From Gordonia liuliyuniae (GTDB lineage Bacteria > Actinomycetota > Actinomycetes > Mycobacteriales > Mycobacteriaceae), in the NCBI RefSeq assembly GCF_021739025.1, contig NZ_JAKKOT010000004.1, positions 248,001-312,000 of the forward strand: a DNA stretch of 64,000 nucleotides. The letters run 5' to 3'. The notes under the pieces were generated by a model. The model was not told the DNA's origin, ran no database searches, and worked only from the letters and a program-made list of their open reading frames with translations. The stretch's first letter is position 1. Every line of letters begins with the position of its first letter. The position numbers were made by a program, and so were the translations under genes. This document shows, piece by piece, positions 37,638 to 47,506 of the stretch.

Positions 37638-37925
37638 CTATGCCGACTTCTTAATCTCGGCCGACTTCTTAATCTCGTCCGACTTCTGAGTCTCGTCCGT
37701 GACCGTAACGTTGACGTCGACGTCCTGGTCGCGTGCGGTGAGCTCACGCGGCTCGCCTGCCTTCGACTTGTCGTCGCCGTCGTTCGCCATCTCGGCCATC
37801 TCGGACTTGAAGATGCGCATCGAACGCCCGACACCGCGCGCCGCTTCGGGCAGCTTCTTGGAACCGAACAGCACGACGAGCACGACCAGCACGATTGCCC
37901 AGTGCCACCAGGAAAGGGCGCCCAT
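37638..37925 (-). CDS. tatA: Sec-independent translocase subunit TatA
   Basis: A 95-residue protein: [19 protein letters not shown] is the short membrane helix, then the conserved [20 protein letters not shown] amphipathic helix, then a charged tail. The last 15 residues, [15 protein letters not shown], come from an 18-bp tandem repeat ending at the stop codon. The ATG at 37925 has GGAGG 8 bases upstream. TatA oligomers form the pore with TatC. tatC follows on the same strand; pafC lies upstream. Confidence 0.93.
   Translation of the reverse strand: MGALSWWHWAIVLVVLVVLFGSKKLPEAARGVGRSMRIFKSEMAEMANDGDDKSKAGEPRELTARDQDVDVNVTVTDETQKSDEIKKSAEIKKSA
37642..37699 (-). repeat. 18-bp in-frame repeat at the tatA 3' end
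   Basis: CCGACTTCTTAATCTCG-type units begin at 37642, 37660 and 37678 (two identical, one diverged). Period 18 keeps the frame and repeats (S)DEIKKSA up to the stop. Confidence 0.88.
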
Positions 37926-38024
37926 CAAGAAACCTCCGTTGCAGAAACTCAATATCCCAAGATATCAATGTCTAGCCTCACTGTACCCGCTGGAGCGTGA
38001 TCCGTCCCTGCACGTCTGCGACGG

Positions 38025-38993
38025 TCAGTATCGCGCTCGCGCCGCGGCGGCGGTCGCCTTGACCGCCTCGGCGACGTCGCCGTCGACGGTCGGCTCGGCG
38101 AGCCGGACCCGTCCACCGAAACCGAGCAGGAAACGTTCGAGCCACTGCGGCGACCCGTAGCGCAGGGTCGCCGTGACGGCAACGTCCTCGACCAGGTCCG
38201 CATCGTCGGTGTCGAGGTCGACGGCGTAGTACTCGAGCAGCCACCGGGCGTCCGGATCGATCTCGATCCGGGCCGTCGGCAGGTCGTCGGTCAAGGTGGA
38301 CGCGCCTGCCGGCTGGGTGTGCGCGGGGGCCCGTTCGGGCGGCGCCGACGGCTCGTCGAGCGGCTCCGCGTCAAGGACACGGTCGAAGCGGAACAGTCGG
38401 ACGGCGTCCGACGACCGGCACCACGCCTCCAGGTAGCTGTGGCCGTCGACGGCCTTGATCATGATCGGGTCGACGATACGCTCGGTCACCTCGTCGCGGC
38501 TCGGCGTGTAGTAGCGAATCGCGAGCGCTACACCGTCGGTGACGGCGCTCCGGATCCGTTGGCGGACCGGCTCGTCGGCAGTCGGCGCGGCGTCGACGGT
38601 CGACACCGTGGATGAGGGCGTCCCGCCGACCGCGGCCTCGATCTTCGCCATGGCGCGGCGCACGGCGTCGGCGTCGACCGCCCCGGTGTCGAGCAGGGTG
38701 CGCAGGGCGATGATCAGGGCGTTCGCCTCGGTGCCAGTCAGCTTCAACGGTCGGTCCATGCCTGCGGTGAATCCGACGTGGACGTAGCCGCTGGAGAACT
38801 CGATGTCGATCAGATCGTCGGGCATATACCCGGGGAGCCCGCACAGGAAGAGCTGTTCAAGGTCTTTCGTCAACTGCTTCTGCGTGAGGCCGAGGTCGGC
38901 GGCCGCCGTCGACAGCTTGATCCCCGGGCGGGCCAGGAAGTATGGGACCATCGCGAGCAGGCGGGACAGCCGGGCGGGCGACGCGGCGTTCAT
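38025..38993 (-). CDS. pafC: Proteasome-associated WYL regulator PafC
   Basis: A 322-residue protein with an N-terminal winged helix (RLLAMVPYFLARPGIKLSTA), then a WYL-type domain whose core is ALAIRYYTPSRDEVTERIVDP and SYLEAWCRSSDAVRLFRFDR. With PafB it forms the heterodimeric activator of the LexA/RecA-independent DNA damage response in mycobacteria. The ATG at 38993 overlaps the pafB stop by ATGA. Much of its extended open frame upstream (to 39440) lies on pafB and is not used. Confidence 0.93.
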   Translation of the reverse strand: MNAASPARLSRLLAMVPYFLARPGIKLSTAAADLGLTQKQLTKDLEQLFLCGLPGYMPDDLIDIEFSSGYVHVGFTAGMDRPLKLTGTEANALIIALRTLLDTGAVDADAVRRAMAKIEAAVGGTPSSTVSTVDAAPTADEPVRQRIRSAVTDGVALAIRYYTPSRDEVTERIVDPIMIKAVDGHSYLEAWCRSSDAVRLFRFDRVLDAEPLDEPSAPPERAPAHTQPAGASTLTDDLPTARIEIDPDARWLLEYYAVDLDTDDADLVEDVAVTATLRYGSPQWLERFLLGFGGRVRLAEPTVDGDVAEAVKATAAAARARY

Positions 38994-39982
38994 CGCGTTC
39001 CTCCTTGTCCCGCGGCGAGACAGTCGAGCTCGGCGATCACCGTCGCACGCAGGTCGGCCGGTTCCAGAACCACCGCGTCGGCCCCGGCACTGAGCACCGC
39101 ACGGATCACTCCGACGCGGGAACGGACATCGATCTCGGCGACGTCGCCGTCCTCGGACCCCAGCGGCTGCGAGGTCACCGACCGCGCCATCCGTCGCAGA
39201 CCGTGCGCGCGTCCCTGCGCCAGCCACACGCGCGCAGTGAGGTTCTGCGCGTCGTTCGCGCGGGAGACGGCCTCGTCGACGAGAGCGTTCAGATCGAGGC
39301 CCGCGGGCACGTGCACGGCCCCTCGGTCGGACGCCGGAGCGACGTCGTCGATGCGGGACGTCCGGAAGGTGCGGGTCGCGTCGCGGTCGAGGTCGTGGCC
39401 GATCACATACCAGCGTCCGCGGTTGCCGACCACTCCCCACGGCTCGACGCGGCGGGTCGACCGCCCTCGGGTCGACCGGTGTGTGAAGGTGACGGCCTGC
39501 GCGGCGCCGATCGCGTCGATGAGACCGCGGATCGCGGTCTCCGATCCCACCGATCGGGGTCCACCCGCGTGCTCGACCCCGAGCTCGTCGGGGGCGACCA
39601 CGTCGACACCCGCCGCGCGGAGTTTGAGGACGGCCGACTGTGAGACGGCGGCGAGATCCGGCACGCGCCAGACAGCGGCGGCAGCGGCGACCGCGGCAGC
39701 CTCCTCGGTCTCCAACCGGATGTCGGGCAGCGCGTAGTCGTCCGGCTTGATGAGGTACCCCTCTGCGCCGACGCCGTTACGCCCGGTCACGACCGGAATC
39801 CCCAACTCGCGCAGCTCGTTCTTATCCCGTTCGAGCATGCGTTTGAACGTCTCGTCACTCTGCCCTGAGGCGTCGTAGCCGACGATGTTGGCGCGCACGT
39901 ACTCGGCGGTGACGTACTGGCGCGCCGACATCAGGCAGATGACGAGGTTGAGGAGGCGTTCGGCCTTCGGAGTGGATGCCAC
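38990..39982 (-). CDS. pafB: Proteasome-associated WYL regulator PafB
   Basis: A 330-residue partner of PafC: N-terminal HTH part (AERLLNLVICLMSARQYVTA), a middle GYLIKPDDYALPDIRLE segment, and a WYL core with VTFTHRSTRGRSTRRVEPWG and RWYVIGHDLDRDATRTFRTSR. It starts with ATG at 39982, 16 bases downstream of the pafA stop. pafA, pafB and pafC are consecutive, as in M. tuberculosis Rv2097c-Rv2095c, although PafBC itself is not needed for pupylation. Confidence 0.94.
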   Translation of the reverse strand: MASTPKAERLLNLVICLMSARQYVTAEYVRANIVGYDASGQSDETFKRMLERDKNELRELGIPVVTGRNGVGAEGYLIKPDDYALPDIRLETEEAAAVAAAAAVWRVPDLAAVSQSAVLKLRAAGVDVVAPDELGVEHAGGPRSVGSETAIRGLIDAIGAAQAVTFTHRSTRGRSTRRVEPWGVVGNRGRWYVIGHDLDRDATRTFRTSRIDDVAPASDRGAVHVPAGLDLNALVDEAVSRANDAQNLTARVWLAQGRAHGLRRMARSVTSQPLGSEDGDVAEIDVRSRVGVIRAVLSAGADAVVLEPADLRATVIAELDCLAAGQGGTR

Positions 39983-39998
39983 GCGGTGATCCTAAGGC

Positions 39999-41357
39999 CT
40001 ACAGCGAGGAGATCAGACGTTCGACGCGCTCGTCGACGCTTCGGAACGGGTCCTTGCAGAGGACGGTGCGCTGCGCCTGATCGTTGAGCTTGAGGTGGAC
40101 CCAGTCGACGGTGAAGTCGCGTTCGGCCTTCGTCGCCGCCACGACGAACTCGCCCCGCAGTTTGGCGCGTGTGGTCTGCGGTGGGGTGTGCACGGCACGG
40201 TCGATGTCGTCGTCGGCCACGACGCGCGCGACCAGACCTTTGCGCTGCAGCACGTCAAACACGCCGCGGCCGCGGCGGATGTCGTGGTACGCGAGGTCGA
40301 GCTGCGCGATCTTCGGGTCCGACAGGTCCATGCCGTAGCGATCCTGGTACCGGCGGAACAGCTTCTGCTTGATCACCCAGTCGATCTCGGTGTCGACCCC
40401 GCGGTAATCACCGGACTCGATCGCGTCGAGGGTGCGGCCCCACAGGTCGACGACGCGGTCCATCGTCGGGTCGGGCGTGCGGTTCTCCAGGTGTGTGACC
40501 GCGCGCGCGTGGTACTCGCGTTGGATCGCGAGGGCCGTCGACGTGCGGCCGCCAGCCAACCGGATCTCGCGACGTCCGGTGACGTCGTGGCTGATGTCGC
40601 GGATGGCCCGGATCGGGTTGTCGAGCGCGAAGTCGTGGAACGAGATGCCCGATTCGATCATCTCCAGGACCAGCAGCGCCGATCCCACCTTCAGCATCGT
40701 CGTGGTCTCCGCCATGTTGGAGTCGCCGACGATCACGTGGAGACGACGGTACTTCTCGGCGTCCGCGTGCGGCTCGTCACGCGTGTTGATGATCGGACGC
40801 GACCGCGTGGTCGCCGACGACACGCCTTCCCAGATGTGGTCGGCGCGCTGCGACAGGCACATCGTCGAATCCTGGCCGACGGTCAGCACCTTGCCTGCCC
40901 CGCAGATCAGTTGACGGGTCACCAGGAACGGCAGCAGCACGTCGGACACCCGCCCGAACTCGCCCATCCGGTTCACCAGGTAGTTCTCGTGGCAGCCGTA
41001 CGAGTTGCCCGCGGAGTCGGTGTTGTTCTTGAACAGGTAGAGGTCACCGCCGATGCCTTCGTCGGCGAGACGCTTCTCGGCGTCGACCATGAGGTCTTCC
41101 AGGATCCGTTCGCCCGCCCGGTCGTGGGCGATCAACTGCTCGATCGAATCGCATTCGGCGGTCGCGTACTCGGGGTGCGATCCGACATCGAGGTAGAGCC
41201 GGGCGCCGTTCTCCAGGAACACGTTCGACGACCGACCCCAGGCGACGACACGCCGGAACAGGTAGCGCGCGACCTCGTCCGGGCTCAGTCGCCGCTGTCC
41301 GTGCGATGTGCACGTGACACCGAACTCGGTCTCGATGCCCATGATTCGACGTTCCAC
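39999..41357 (-). CDS. pafA: Pup-protein ligase PafA
   Basis: A 452-residue carboxylate-amine ligase of the glutamine-synthetase-like fold. [20 protein letters not shown] at the N-terminus and [20 protein letters not shown] contain the Mg-ATP ligands. It joins the C-terminal Glu of Pup to substrate lysines. The start is GTG at 41357. Dop, a close relative, is encoded at 43246. prcA lies upstream with a 20-bp tandem repeat in the 59-bp gap. Confidence 0.96.
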   Translation of the reverse strand: MERRIMGIETEFGVTCTSHGQRRLSPDEVARYLFRRVVAWGRSSNVFLENGARLYLDVGSHPEYATAECDSIEQLIAHDRAGERILEDLMVDAEKRLADEGIGGDLYLFKNNTDSAGNSYGCHENYLVNRMGEFGRVSDVLLPFLVTRQLICGAGKVLTVGQDSTMCLSQRADHIWEGVSSATTRSRPIINTRDEPHADAEKYRRLHVIVGDSNMAETTTMLKVGSALLVLEMIESGISFHDFALDNPIRAIRDISHDVTGRREIRLAGGRTSTALAIQREYHARAVTHLENRTPDPTMDRVVDLWGRTLDAIESGDYRGVDTEIDWVIKQKLFRRYQDRYGMDLSDPKIAQLDLAYHDIRRGRGVFDVLQRKGLVARVVADDDIDRAVHTPPQTTRAKLRGEFVVAATKAERDFTVDWVHLKLNDQAQRTVLCKDPFRSVDERVERLISSL

Positions 41358-41423
41358 GTCAGTCTCCCAGCTCCACCGTCAGTCTCCCAACTCCACCGTC
41401 AGTCTCCCAACTCCAGTCAGTCT
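41358..41423. repeat. 20-bp tandem repeat between prcA and pafA
   Basis: GTCAGTCT begins units at 41358, 41378, 41398 and 41416 (spacing 20, 20, 18). In minus sense each unit carries GACTGAC, which includes the last codon and stop (GAC TGA) of prcA; the units also carry GGAG. Confidence 0.9.
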
Positions 41424-42142
41424 TCTGCCAGCAGGCCGGTGACCTGCTGGTCGCTGAGCCGTTTGAACGCCCGACGAGGCCGGGTCCGGTCGAGGATCGC
41501 GGCCTCGATCTCGGCGACCGGTAACAACGGCGGCGCGGCGTCCGCGTCGGGTCCCGCATCACCGTCTTTGGGGGTCGCGAGGGCCCGCGCGGCGACCGTC
41601 AACGCGTCGTTCAACGTCATCGCGGACCGGTACGCATCCTTCATCGCGGCGACGATCGGTTCGGTCGCACCGCCCATCACCAGGAACGACTGCTCGTCGA
41701 CGATGGATCCGTCGTAGCCGATGCGGTACAGCTGCGACGGCGTGTCCGCGCCGGCCCGACCGACTTCGGCGACGCACAACTCGACCTCGAACGGTTTGGC
41801 CTGTTCGGTGAACACCGTACCGAGCGTGTTCGCGTACGCGCTGGCCAGCGACAGACCGGTGACGTCGGCACGATCGTAGGAGTAGCCGCGCAGGTCGGCG
41901 AGTTGGATGCCCGCCTTGCGCAGACTCTCGAACTCGTTGTACTTGCCGACCGCGGCGAACCCGATCCGGTCGTAGATCTCACTGATCTTGCGCAGGGTGT
42001 TCGACGGGTTGTGCGCGACGAACAGCACACCGTCCCGGTACGTCACGGCGATCACACTGCGTCCGCGGGCGATGCCCTTGCGGGCGAGCTCGGAACGGTC
42101 GCGCATGATCTGCTCTGCGCTCGCGTAGTACGGGAACGTCAT
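41417..42142 (-). CDS. prcA: 20S proteasome alpha subunit PrcA
   Basis: A 241-residue alpha-type subunit: [20 protein letters not shown] matches the N-terminal gate and H0 region, followed by [20 protein letters not shown]. It forms the outer rings that control substrate entry and bind the Mpa ATPase. It starts at 42142 with an ATGA overlap with prcB. The C-terminus ends with [10 protein letters not shown]. Confidence 0.96.
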   Translation of the reverse strand: MTFPYYASAEQIMRDRSELARKGIARGRSVIAVTYRDGVLFVAHNPSNTLRKISEIYDRIGFAAVGKYNEFESLRKAGIQLADLRGYSYDRADVTGLSLASAYANTLGTVFTEQAKPFEVELCVAEVGRAGADTPSQLYRIGYDGSIVDEQSFLVMGGATEPIVAAMKDAYRSAMTLNDALTVAARALATPKDGDAGPDADAAPPLLPVAEIEAAILDRTRPRRAFKRLSDQQVTGLLAED

Positions 42143-42984
42143 CGTCGATCCCCTCCGTCCTCGTGGGCGGCGAGTCGTCGGTCGACGACCGCCTGCGCGG
42201 CATCGGCGATCTCGGGCTCGGCGACGTCGCGGGCACCGTCGGCGTCGATACGCACCGCCGTCGGGAAGATCCGGCGGACCATGTCGGGGCCGCCGGTCGC
42301 GGAGTCGTCGTCGGCGGCGTCGTAGAGGGCTTCGACCGCTACGGCGAGCGCGTCGTCAGCGGTCAGATCCGAGCGGTACAGCTTCTTCAACGACGAGCGT
42401 GCGAAGACCGATCCCGAACCGATGGCCTCGTAGCCGCCGCGTTCCTCGTGCTGTGACCCGGCGACGTCGAAGGAGAAGATGCGCCCGAACGACGGTTCCG
42501 GTGCACCGTCCGTCGGCTGGTAGCCGACGAGCAGCGGAATGGCGGCGAGTCCCTGCAGCGCGGCGCCGAGGTTGCTGCGCACCATCGACGCGAGTCGAGA
42601 AGCCTTGCCGTTCAACGTGAGGCTGACGCCCTCGATCTTCTCGTAGTGCTCGAGTTCGACGGCGAACAGTCGCACCATCTCGATCGCGATGCCCGCGGTC
42701 CCCGCGATGCCCGCCGCGGAGTGCTCGTCGGTGATGTAGACCTTCTGCACGTCGCGCGTCGCGATGATGTTGCCCATCGTCGACCGACGGTCGCCCGCCA
42801 GGATCACACCACCGAGGTAGCTGACCGCGACGATGGTCGTGCCGTGCGGGATCTGGTCGGCGGCGTCGCTCGGCACCCGTCCCCCGGTGGACGCGCCCGG
42901 CAGCTGGTCGGGTGCGTTCACGCGGAGGAAGTCGGTGAACGACGAGATGTCATGCCTGGACTGGCCGCCGACACCGGCGGTCAC
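42139..42984 (-). CDS. prcB: 20S proteasome beta subunit PrcB
   Basis: A 281-residue precursor. A 48-residue propeptide ends at HG before [20 protein letters not shown], so Thr49 becomes the catalytic N-terminal nucleophile after self-cleavage; Asp and Lys partners of the active site follow (GDRRST). The GTG at 42984 overlaps the pup stop by GTGA and the stop overlaps prcA by ATGA: pup-prcB-prcA are fully coupled. Confidence 0.96.
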   Translation of the reverse strand: MTAGVGGQSRHDISSFTDFLRVNAPDQLPGASTGGRVPSDAADQIPHGTTIVAVSYLGGVILAGDRRSTMGNIIATRDVQKVYITDEHSAAGIAGTAGIAIEMVRLFAVELEHYEKIEGVSLTLNGKASRLASMVRSNLGAALQGLAAIPLLVGYQPTDGAPEPSFGRIFSFDVAGSQHEERGGYEAIGSGSVFARSSLKKLYRSDLTADDALAVAVEALYDAADDDSATGGPDMVRRIFPTAVRIDADGARDVAEPEIADAAQAVVDRRLAAHEDGGDRR

Positions 42985-43172
42985 TGCCCGCCCTTCTGGA
43001 CGTAGGCGCGGACGAAGTCTTCAGCGTTCTCTTCCAACACGTCGTCGATCTCGTCGAGCAGATCATCGGTCTCGACGGCCAGCTTCTCGCGACGCTCCTG
43101 CCCGGCGGCTCCTGAGCCGGTCACCTCGTCGTCGCCCGAACCGCCGCCCCGTTTCGCCTGCTCCTGCGCCAT
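42981..43172 (-). CDS. pup: Prokaryotic ubiquitin-like protein Pup
   Basis: A 63-residue protein ending QKGGQ. The Gln must be deamidated to Glu by Dop before ligation. The helical segment [20 protein letters not shown], which binds the Mpa coiled coil, is nearly identical to the mycobacterial protein. The second of two adjacent ATG codons (43172) is chosen because AGGAGG then has a 5-base spacer and [11 protein letters not shown] matches the known N-terminus. Confidence 0.97.
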   Translation of the reverse strand: MAQEQAKRGGGSGDDEVTGSGAAGQERREKLAVETDDLLDEIDDVLEENAEDFVRAYVQKGGQ

Positions 43173-43245
43173 CATCGCCTCCTGAAGAGTGGTTGTCCCT
43201 CAACACTACCGGGGCTCTGCGATGTGCCGTGCGGCGAATCGCCGG

Positions 43246-44751
43246 TCAGGTCGCGGTCAGCTGATCGACGAGATCGACAGCCGACGTGGCGGTGTCGAGA
43301 AGTTCGCCGACGTGTGCGCGGGTGCCGCGGAGCGGTTCGGGCATCGGGATGCGGACGAGCGAGTCACTGCCGACGTCGAAGATCACCGAATCCCAGCTCG
43401 CGGCCGCGATGTCCGAGCCGAAGCGACGCACCGATTCGCCGCGGAAGTAGGCGCGCGTGGACTCCGGCGGCGCCGAGACCGCGGCCGTCACCTGTTCCTC
43501 GGTGACGAGTCGTTTCATCGAGCCCCGCGCGACGAGACGGTTGTAGAGCCCCTTGTCGAGACGGACGTCCGAGTACTGCAGGTCGATCAGCTGCAGACGC
43601 GACGCTCCCCAGCCGAGCCCCTCCCGGTTGCGGAAGCCGTCGAGCAGGCGCAGCTTGGCGGGCCAGTCCAGGATGTCCGCGCACTCCATCGGATCGCGTT
43701 CGAGCTTGTCGAGCACGTCGGCCCACGTCTGCAGGACGTGCGCGGCACGCTCGTCGTGTGCCGCGTGCGCGTCGCGGTGCGCCGAGACACGTGCGAAGTA
43801 CTCGCGTTGGAGGGCGAGCGCGGTCATCTCCCGTCCGTCGGCGAGTGCGACCGTCGCCCGCAGGGTCGGATCGTGGCTGATGGCGTGCACGGCCTCGACC
43901 GGGCGCGCGAGTGCGAGGTCGGTGAGGTCCACCCCCGCTTCGATGAGGTCGAGGACGAGTGCCGTCGTGCCGACCTTGAGGTAGGTCGCGGTCTCGGCGA
44001 GGTTCGCGTCGCCGATGATCACGTGAAGCCTGCGGTACTTGTCGGGGTCGGCGTGCGGCTCGTCACGGGTGTTGATCAGGCCCCGCTTGAGCGTGGTCTC
44101 TAAACCGACCTCGACCTCGATGTAGTCGGCGCGCTGGGACAGCTGATAGCCGGCTTCCTCGCCGCGCTGGCCGATGCCGACACGACCGGACCCGCAGATC
44201 ACCTGTCGGGACGCGAAGAACGGCATGAGGCCGACGATGATCGAGTCGAACGGAGTGTCCCGACGCATCAGGTAGTTCTCGTGCGTGCCGTACGACGCAC
44301 CCTTGCCGTCGATGTTGTTCTTATACAGTTGCAGCCGCGGTGCGCCGGGGACGCTCGCGACGTACCGTGCGGCCTCCTCCATCACTCGCTCGCCTGCCTT
44401 GTCCCAGATCACCGCGTCCATCGGATCGGTCACCTCGGGCGCCGAATACTCCGGGTGCGCGTGGTCGACGTAGAGGCGGGCGCCGTTGGTGAGGATCATG
44501 TTCGCGGCGCCGATCTCGTCTGCGTCGATGATCGGCGCGGGACCTGAGTGGCGACCGAGGTCGAAGCCTCGCGCGTCGCGCATCGGCGACTCCTCCTCGA
44601 AGTCCCATCGGGTCCGCCGCTCGCGCCGCGGAACCGCGGCGGCGGCAGCGTAGGCGAGGACAGCCTGCGTCGACGTCATGATCGGGTTCGCGGCCGGGTC
44701 TCCGGGCGCCGAGATGCCGTATTCGACTTCGGTGCCGATGATGCGCTCCAT
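43246..44751 (-). CDS. dop: Deamidase/depupylase Dop
   Basis: A 501-residue PafA-like enzyme. [20 protein letters not shown] at the N-terminus, a loop of about 40 residues after it that distinguishes Dop from Paf[21 protein letters not shown], and the C-terminal [13 protein letters not shown] are present. Dop converts the C-terminal Gln of Pup to Glu and removes Pup from proteins. ATG at 44751. pup starts 73 bases downstream of its stop on the same strand, the standard gene order. Confidence 0.95.
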   Translation of the reverse strand: MERIIGTEVEYGISAPGDPAANPIMTSTQAVLAYAAAAAVPRRERRTRWDFEEESPMRDARGFDLGRHSGPAPIIDADEIGAANMILTNGARLYVDHAHPEYSAPEVTDPMDAVIWDKAGERVMEEAARYVASVPGAPRLQLYKNNIDGKGASYGTHENYLMRRDTPFDSIIVGLMPFFASRQVICGSGRVGIGQRGEEAGYQLSQRADYIEVEVGLETTLKRGLINTRDEPHADPDKYRRLHVIIGDANLAETATYLKVGTTALVLDLIEAGVDLTDLALARPVEAVHAISHDPTLRATVALADGREMTALALQREYFARVSAHRDAHAAHDERAAHVLQTWADVLDKLERDPMECADILDWPAKLRLLDGFRNREGLGWGASRLQLIDLQYSDVRLDKGLYNRLVARGSMKRLVTEEQVTAAVSAPPESTRAYFRGESVRRFGSDIAAASWDSVIFDVGSDSLVRIPMPEPLRGTRAHVGELLDTATSAVDLVDQLTAT

Positions 44752-44831
44752 GCGCCCAGCCTAACGGGACTCGCGAGCGCTCCGCGAACGACCGGCGCTC
44801 CCCGCGTCACCGGGTCGGACGACGCTCGGTC

Positions 44832-47447
44832 TCACCGTCTGCGCAGCCGCAGTCGCGAGTAGACGAGTGCGATCAGCAGCACCGCCATCAGCGCGAGCAC
44901 ACCGTAGGCGAGCGCCGTGTGCCCGGCCGTCGGCGTCCACCACGGGTACTCCACGGACTCTCCCGGCGTGGCTTTGACCTGGCTCGCCTCCGGATTGATC
45001 TGCGGAATGTCGACGGCTTGGGCTGCCGCCGTGTACCCCCAGTAGGCGGGGAAGACCCACCCGAGTTGTGCGGCGCCGGCCGCGCTGATCGGGAACAGGC
45101 CGCCGCAGAAGACGAGCTGGACCATCACCACGATGACGAGCGGCGGCATCGTTTGCTCATTGGATCGGACCAGCGACGAGATCGCGAGCCCGACCAGCGT
45201 GCTCACACACGCGAGGGCCGCCACCGCGACAAACAGGGCCGCGGCGGGCGGCAGCACCACGCCGCCGTATTCGGGGATGTCGCGCAGTCCGTACGTGATG
45301 CCGAGCATGATCGCACTCTGCACCGCCGTCACCAGGAAGAACACGACGACCTTGGCCGCCAGATATGCGCCCGGACGCAGCCCGACCGCCCGTTCGCGTT
45401 CGAAGATCGGGCGTTCGCCGACGAGGTCGCGGACGGTCAGGGCGGCGCCCATGAACGCGGCACCGATGACGAGAACCACGAGGAGCTGCACGGCTTCGAC
45501 GGGATCGGTCGCGATCATCGCGCCCGGATCGCTCGCACTGATGCCGAACCCGGTGGATCCGGGGATCACCAGCGTGAGCAGGCCGAGCACGATCGGCAGC
45601 AGCAACAGAAAGATCAAGTATCCGCGATCGGCGAGGATCAAGCGCAGCTGGCGGCGGGCCACCGTCGAGGTCTGACGCCCGACGCTCGCCTGGTGCGCCT
45701 TCACCGGCGGCCCGACCGCCGGAGCGCGCGCAGGCGACGACGTGCGCGGATGCCGTTGCCGGTAGTTGTGCCACGCCAGGTCGGGCTGGTCCGCGGTGAA
45801 CGCGAAGATCTCCGCCCAGTCGGTGGTGCCGAGTTCGGAGCCGACGTCCTGCGGTGAACCGCTGAACGCCGTCTTGCCGCCCGGCGCCAGCAGAAGCACC
45901 TGATCGCAGAGGTTGAGGTAGGTCAGCGAATGGGTCACCACCAGGACCACGCGGCCGGCGTCGGCGAGGCGACGCAGCGTCTGCATCACCTGACGGTCCA
46001 ACGCCGGATCCAGACCGGACGTCGGCTCGTCGAGGATGAGCAGCGACGGCCCGGTCAACAGTTCCATGGCGACGGACGCGCGCTTGCGTTGGCCGCCGGA
46101 GAGCTTGTCGACGCGAGTGTCGACGTGTTCGGTCAACTGGAGTTCGGAAAGGACGCCGTCGATCACTCGGTCGCGGTCGGCCGTCGACAGGTCCGAGGGC
46201 AGACGCAGTTCGGCGGCGTAGCGCAGCGCCTGCCGCAACGTCAGCTTGCGGTGCAGCACGTCGTCCTGCGGGACCATGCCGATCCGGGTCCGCAGTGCCT
46301 CGTACTCGCTGTGCACTCCGCGGCCCTCGAACCGCACCACGCCGACCGTCGGATCGCCAAGGCCCGCAACGATCTTCGAGATCGTCGACTTGCCGGCACC
46401 GGACGGTCCGATGATCGCGGTGAGCGAACCGGGTCCGGCGTCGAACGAGATGTCGTTGAGCAGGGTCTTACCGTCGATCGTCAACGAGACGCCGTCCACC
46501 TGGACGCCGCCCGCGACGTCGGTCTGCGGTCGGCCACGGACGAGGGAACCACCGGACATGACGAAGTCGGAGTTGCCGATCGTCACGACGTCGTTGTCGG
46601 TCAACCGGTGCGCCATGACGCGCTGCCCGTTGACGAACGTCCCGTTGACGCTCCCGAGGTCTTCCAGGAGCAGGCCCTGCGGCGTTGAGGTCAGCTTCGC
46701 GTGGTGCCGCGACGCGAGGACATCGCTGACGATGATGTCGTTGTCCGGGGTGCGTCCGATCGACTGTGTGCCCGCCACCGCGATGGCCTCGCGCCCGCGC
46801 AGACTGTCGGGGACCTCGAAGATCGCGGACGCATTCTGGTGCAGCGCCGCAAGATGCGGTGCGTCGGGGAGATCCCCGAACCGTGGAGCCGCAGCGGAGG
46901 TGACCGCACGCGTGGTGCCCGGTCGGACCGGGTCTGGGTGTACCGGGCTCGGGTAGGCAGGCGGCGGCGTCGGCGGGCGCCGCTGCTGCTGTACCGGACC
47001 CTGCTGGGCCGGTGTGGGATGCGAGATCGGGCGTTGGGCTTGTGCACGAACCGGCTGCGACGGTGGCGCGGGCCGCTGAGTCGGCCGGCGCGCCCGACCG
47101 CTATCGCCGGGCGGCACGATCGTCGGCGGCGACGGCGCGAGCGGAGTCAACTCAAGGACGGGGCCGGTCTGGCCGTCGCCCAGATTGATTCGGGCTCCGC
47201 CTGCGACCGTGACGACCGTCTGGCGGACGCCGCCGACGAACATCCCGTTGGTGCTGCCCGCATCGATGACCTGCCAACCGTCGCCTGCGGACCACTCGAT
47301 CGACAGATGCCGCCGCGATACGAGTGGGTGGTCGACCACGACGTCGTTGTCGGGGGTTCGGCCGAGCGAGGCGGGCGAGTCCCGAATCGTCTGCTGCGCG
47401 CCCTGACCGACGCGGACCCGCAGCGGACTGACTCCTTGAGTGTTCAT
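44832..47447 (-). CDS. FHA-domain ABC transporter (Rv1747-like)
   Basis: An 871-residue protein: FHA 1 (about 25-95; LGRTPDNDVVVDHPLVSRRH), a Pro/Gln linker, FHA 2 (about 225-295; IGRTPDNDIIVSDVLASRHH), an ABC ATPase (Walker A GPSGAGKST 347-355, LSGGQRKR 449-456, Walker B LLILDEPTSGLD 469-480), then an ABC-2 permease domain with six membrane spans. Its relative Rv1747 is phosphorylated by a Ser/Thr kinase and linked to export of cell-wall lipid-linked precursors; FHA domains bind phosphothreonine. Here it sits between mpa and dop, unlike its M. tuberculosis position, and has its own upstream terminator boundary. ATG at 47447. Confidence 0.9.
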   Translation of the reverse strand: MNTQGVSPLRVRVGQGAQQTIRDSPASLGRTPDNDVVVDHPLVSRRHLSIEWSAGDGWQVIDAGSTNGMFVGGVRQTVVTVAGGARINLGDGQTGPVLELTPLAPSPPTIVPPGDSGRARRPTQRPAPPSQPVRAQAQRPISHPTPAQQGPVQQQRRPPTPPPAYPSPVHPDPVRPGTTRAVTSAAAPRFGDLPDAPHLAALHQNASAIFEVPDSLRGREAIAVAGTQSIGRTPDNDIIVSDVLASRHHAKLTSTPQGLLLEDLGSVNGTFVNGQRVMAHRLTDNDVVTIGNSDFVMSGGSLVRGRPQTDVAGGVQVDGVSLTIDGKTLLNDISFDAGPGSLTAIIGPSGAGKSTISKIVAGLGDPTVGVVRFEGRGVHSEYEALRTRIGMVPQDDVLHRKLTLRQALRYAAELRLPSDLSTADRDRVIDGVLSELQLTEHVDTRVDKLSGGQRKRASVAMELLTGPSLLILDEPTSGLDPALDRQVMQTLRRLADAGRVVLVVTHSLTYLNLCDQVLLLAPGGKTAFSGSPQDVGSELGTTDWAEIFAFTADQPDLAWHNYRQRHPRTSSPARAPAVGPPVKAHQASVGRQTSTVARRQLRLILADRGYLIFLLLLPIVLGLLTLVIPGSTGFGISASDPGAMIATDPVEAVQLLVVLVIGAAFMGAALTVRDLVGERPIFERERAVGLRPGAYLAAKVVVFFLVTAVQSAIMLGITYGLRDIPEYGGVVLPPAAALFVAVAALACVSTLVGLAISSLVRSNEQTMPPLVIVVMVQLVFCGGLFPISAAGAAQLGWVFPAYWGYTAAAQAVDIPQINPEASQVKATPGESVEYPWWTPTAGHTALAYGVLALMAVLLIALVYSRLRLRRR

Positions 47448-47461
47448 CGCACAACACCATA

Positions 47462-47493
47462 TCCGGTGAACGTCGGCTGAGACGTTCACCGGA
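47462..47493 (-). terminator. Terminator after mpa
   Basis: TCCGGTGAACGTC (47462-47474) pairs perfectly with GACGTTCACCGGA (47481-47493), loop GGCTGA. It is 13 bases past the mpa stop on the minus strand and separates mpa from the FHA-ABC gene. Confidence 0.8.
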
Positions 47494-47506
47494 ATGACTT
47501 CGCAAA

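Noticed and set aside
36348-38000. 550-codon open frame opposite helY, tatC and tatA
   Set aside because: Crosses three well-supported genes; no recognisable domain.
40095-41717. 540-codon open frame opposite pafA and prcA
   Set aside because: Shadow of two genes identified by strong conservation.
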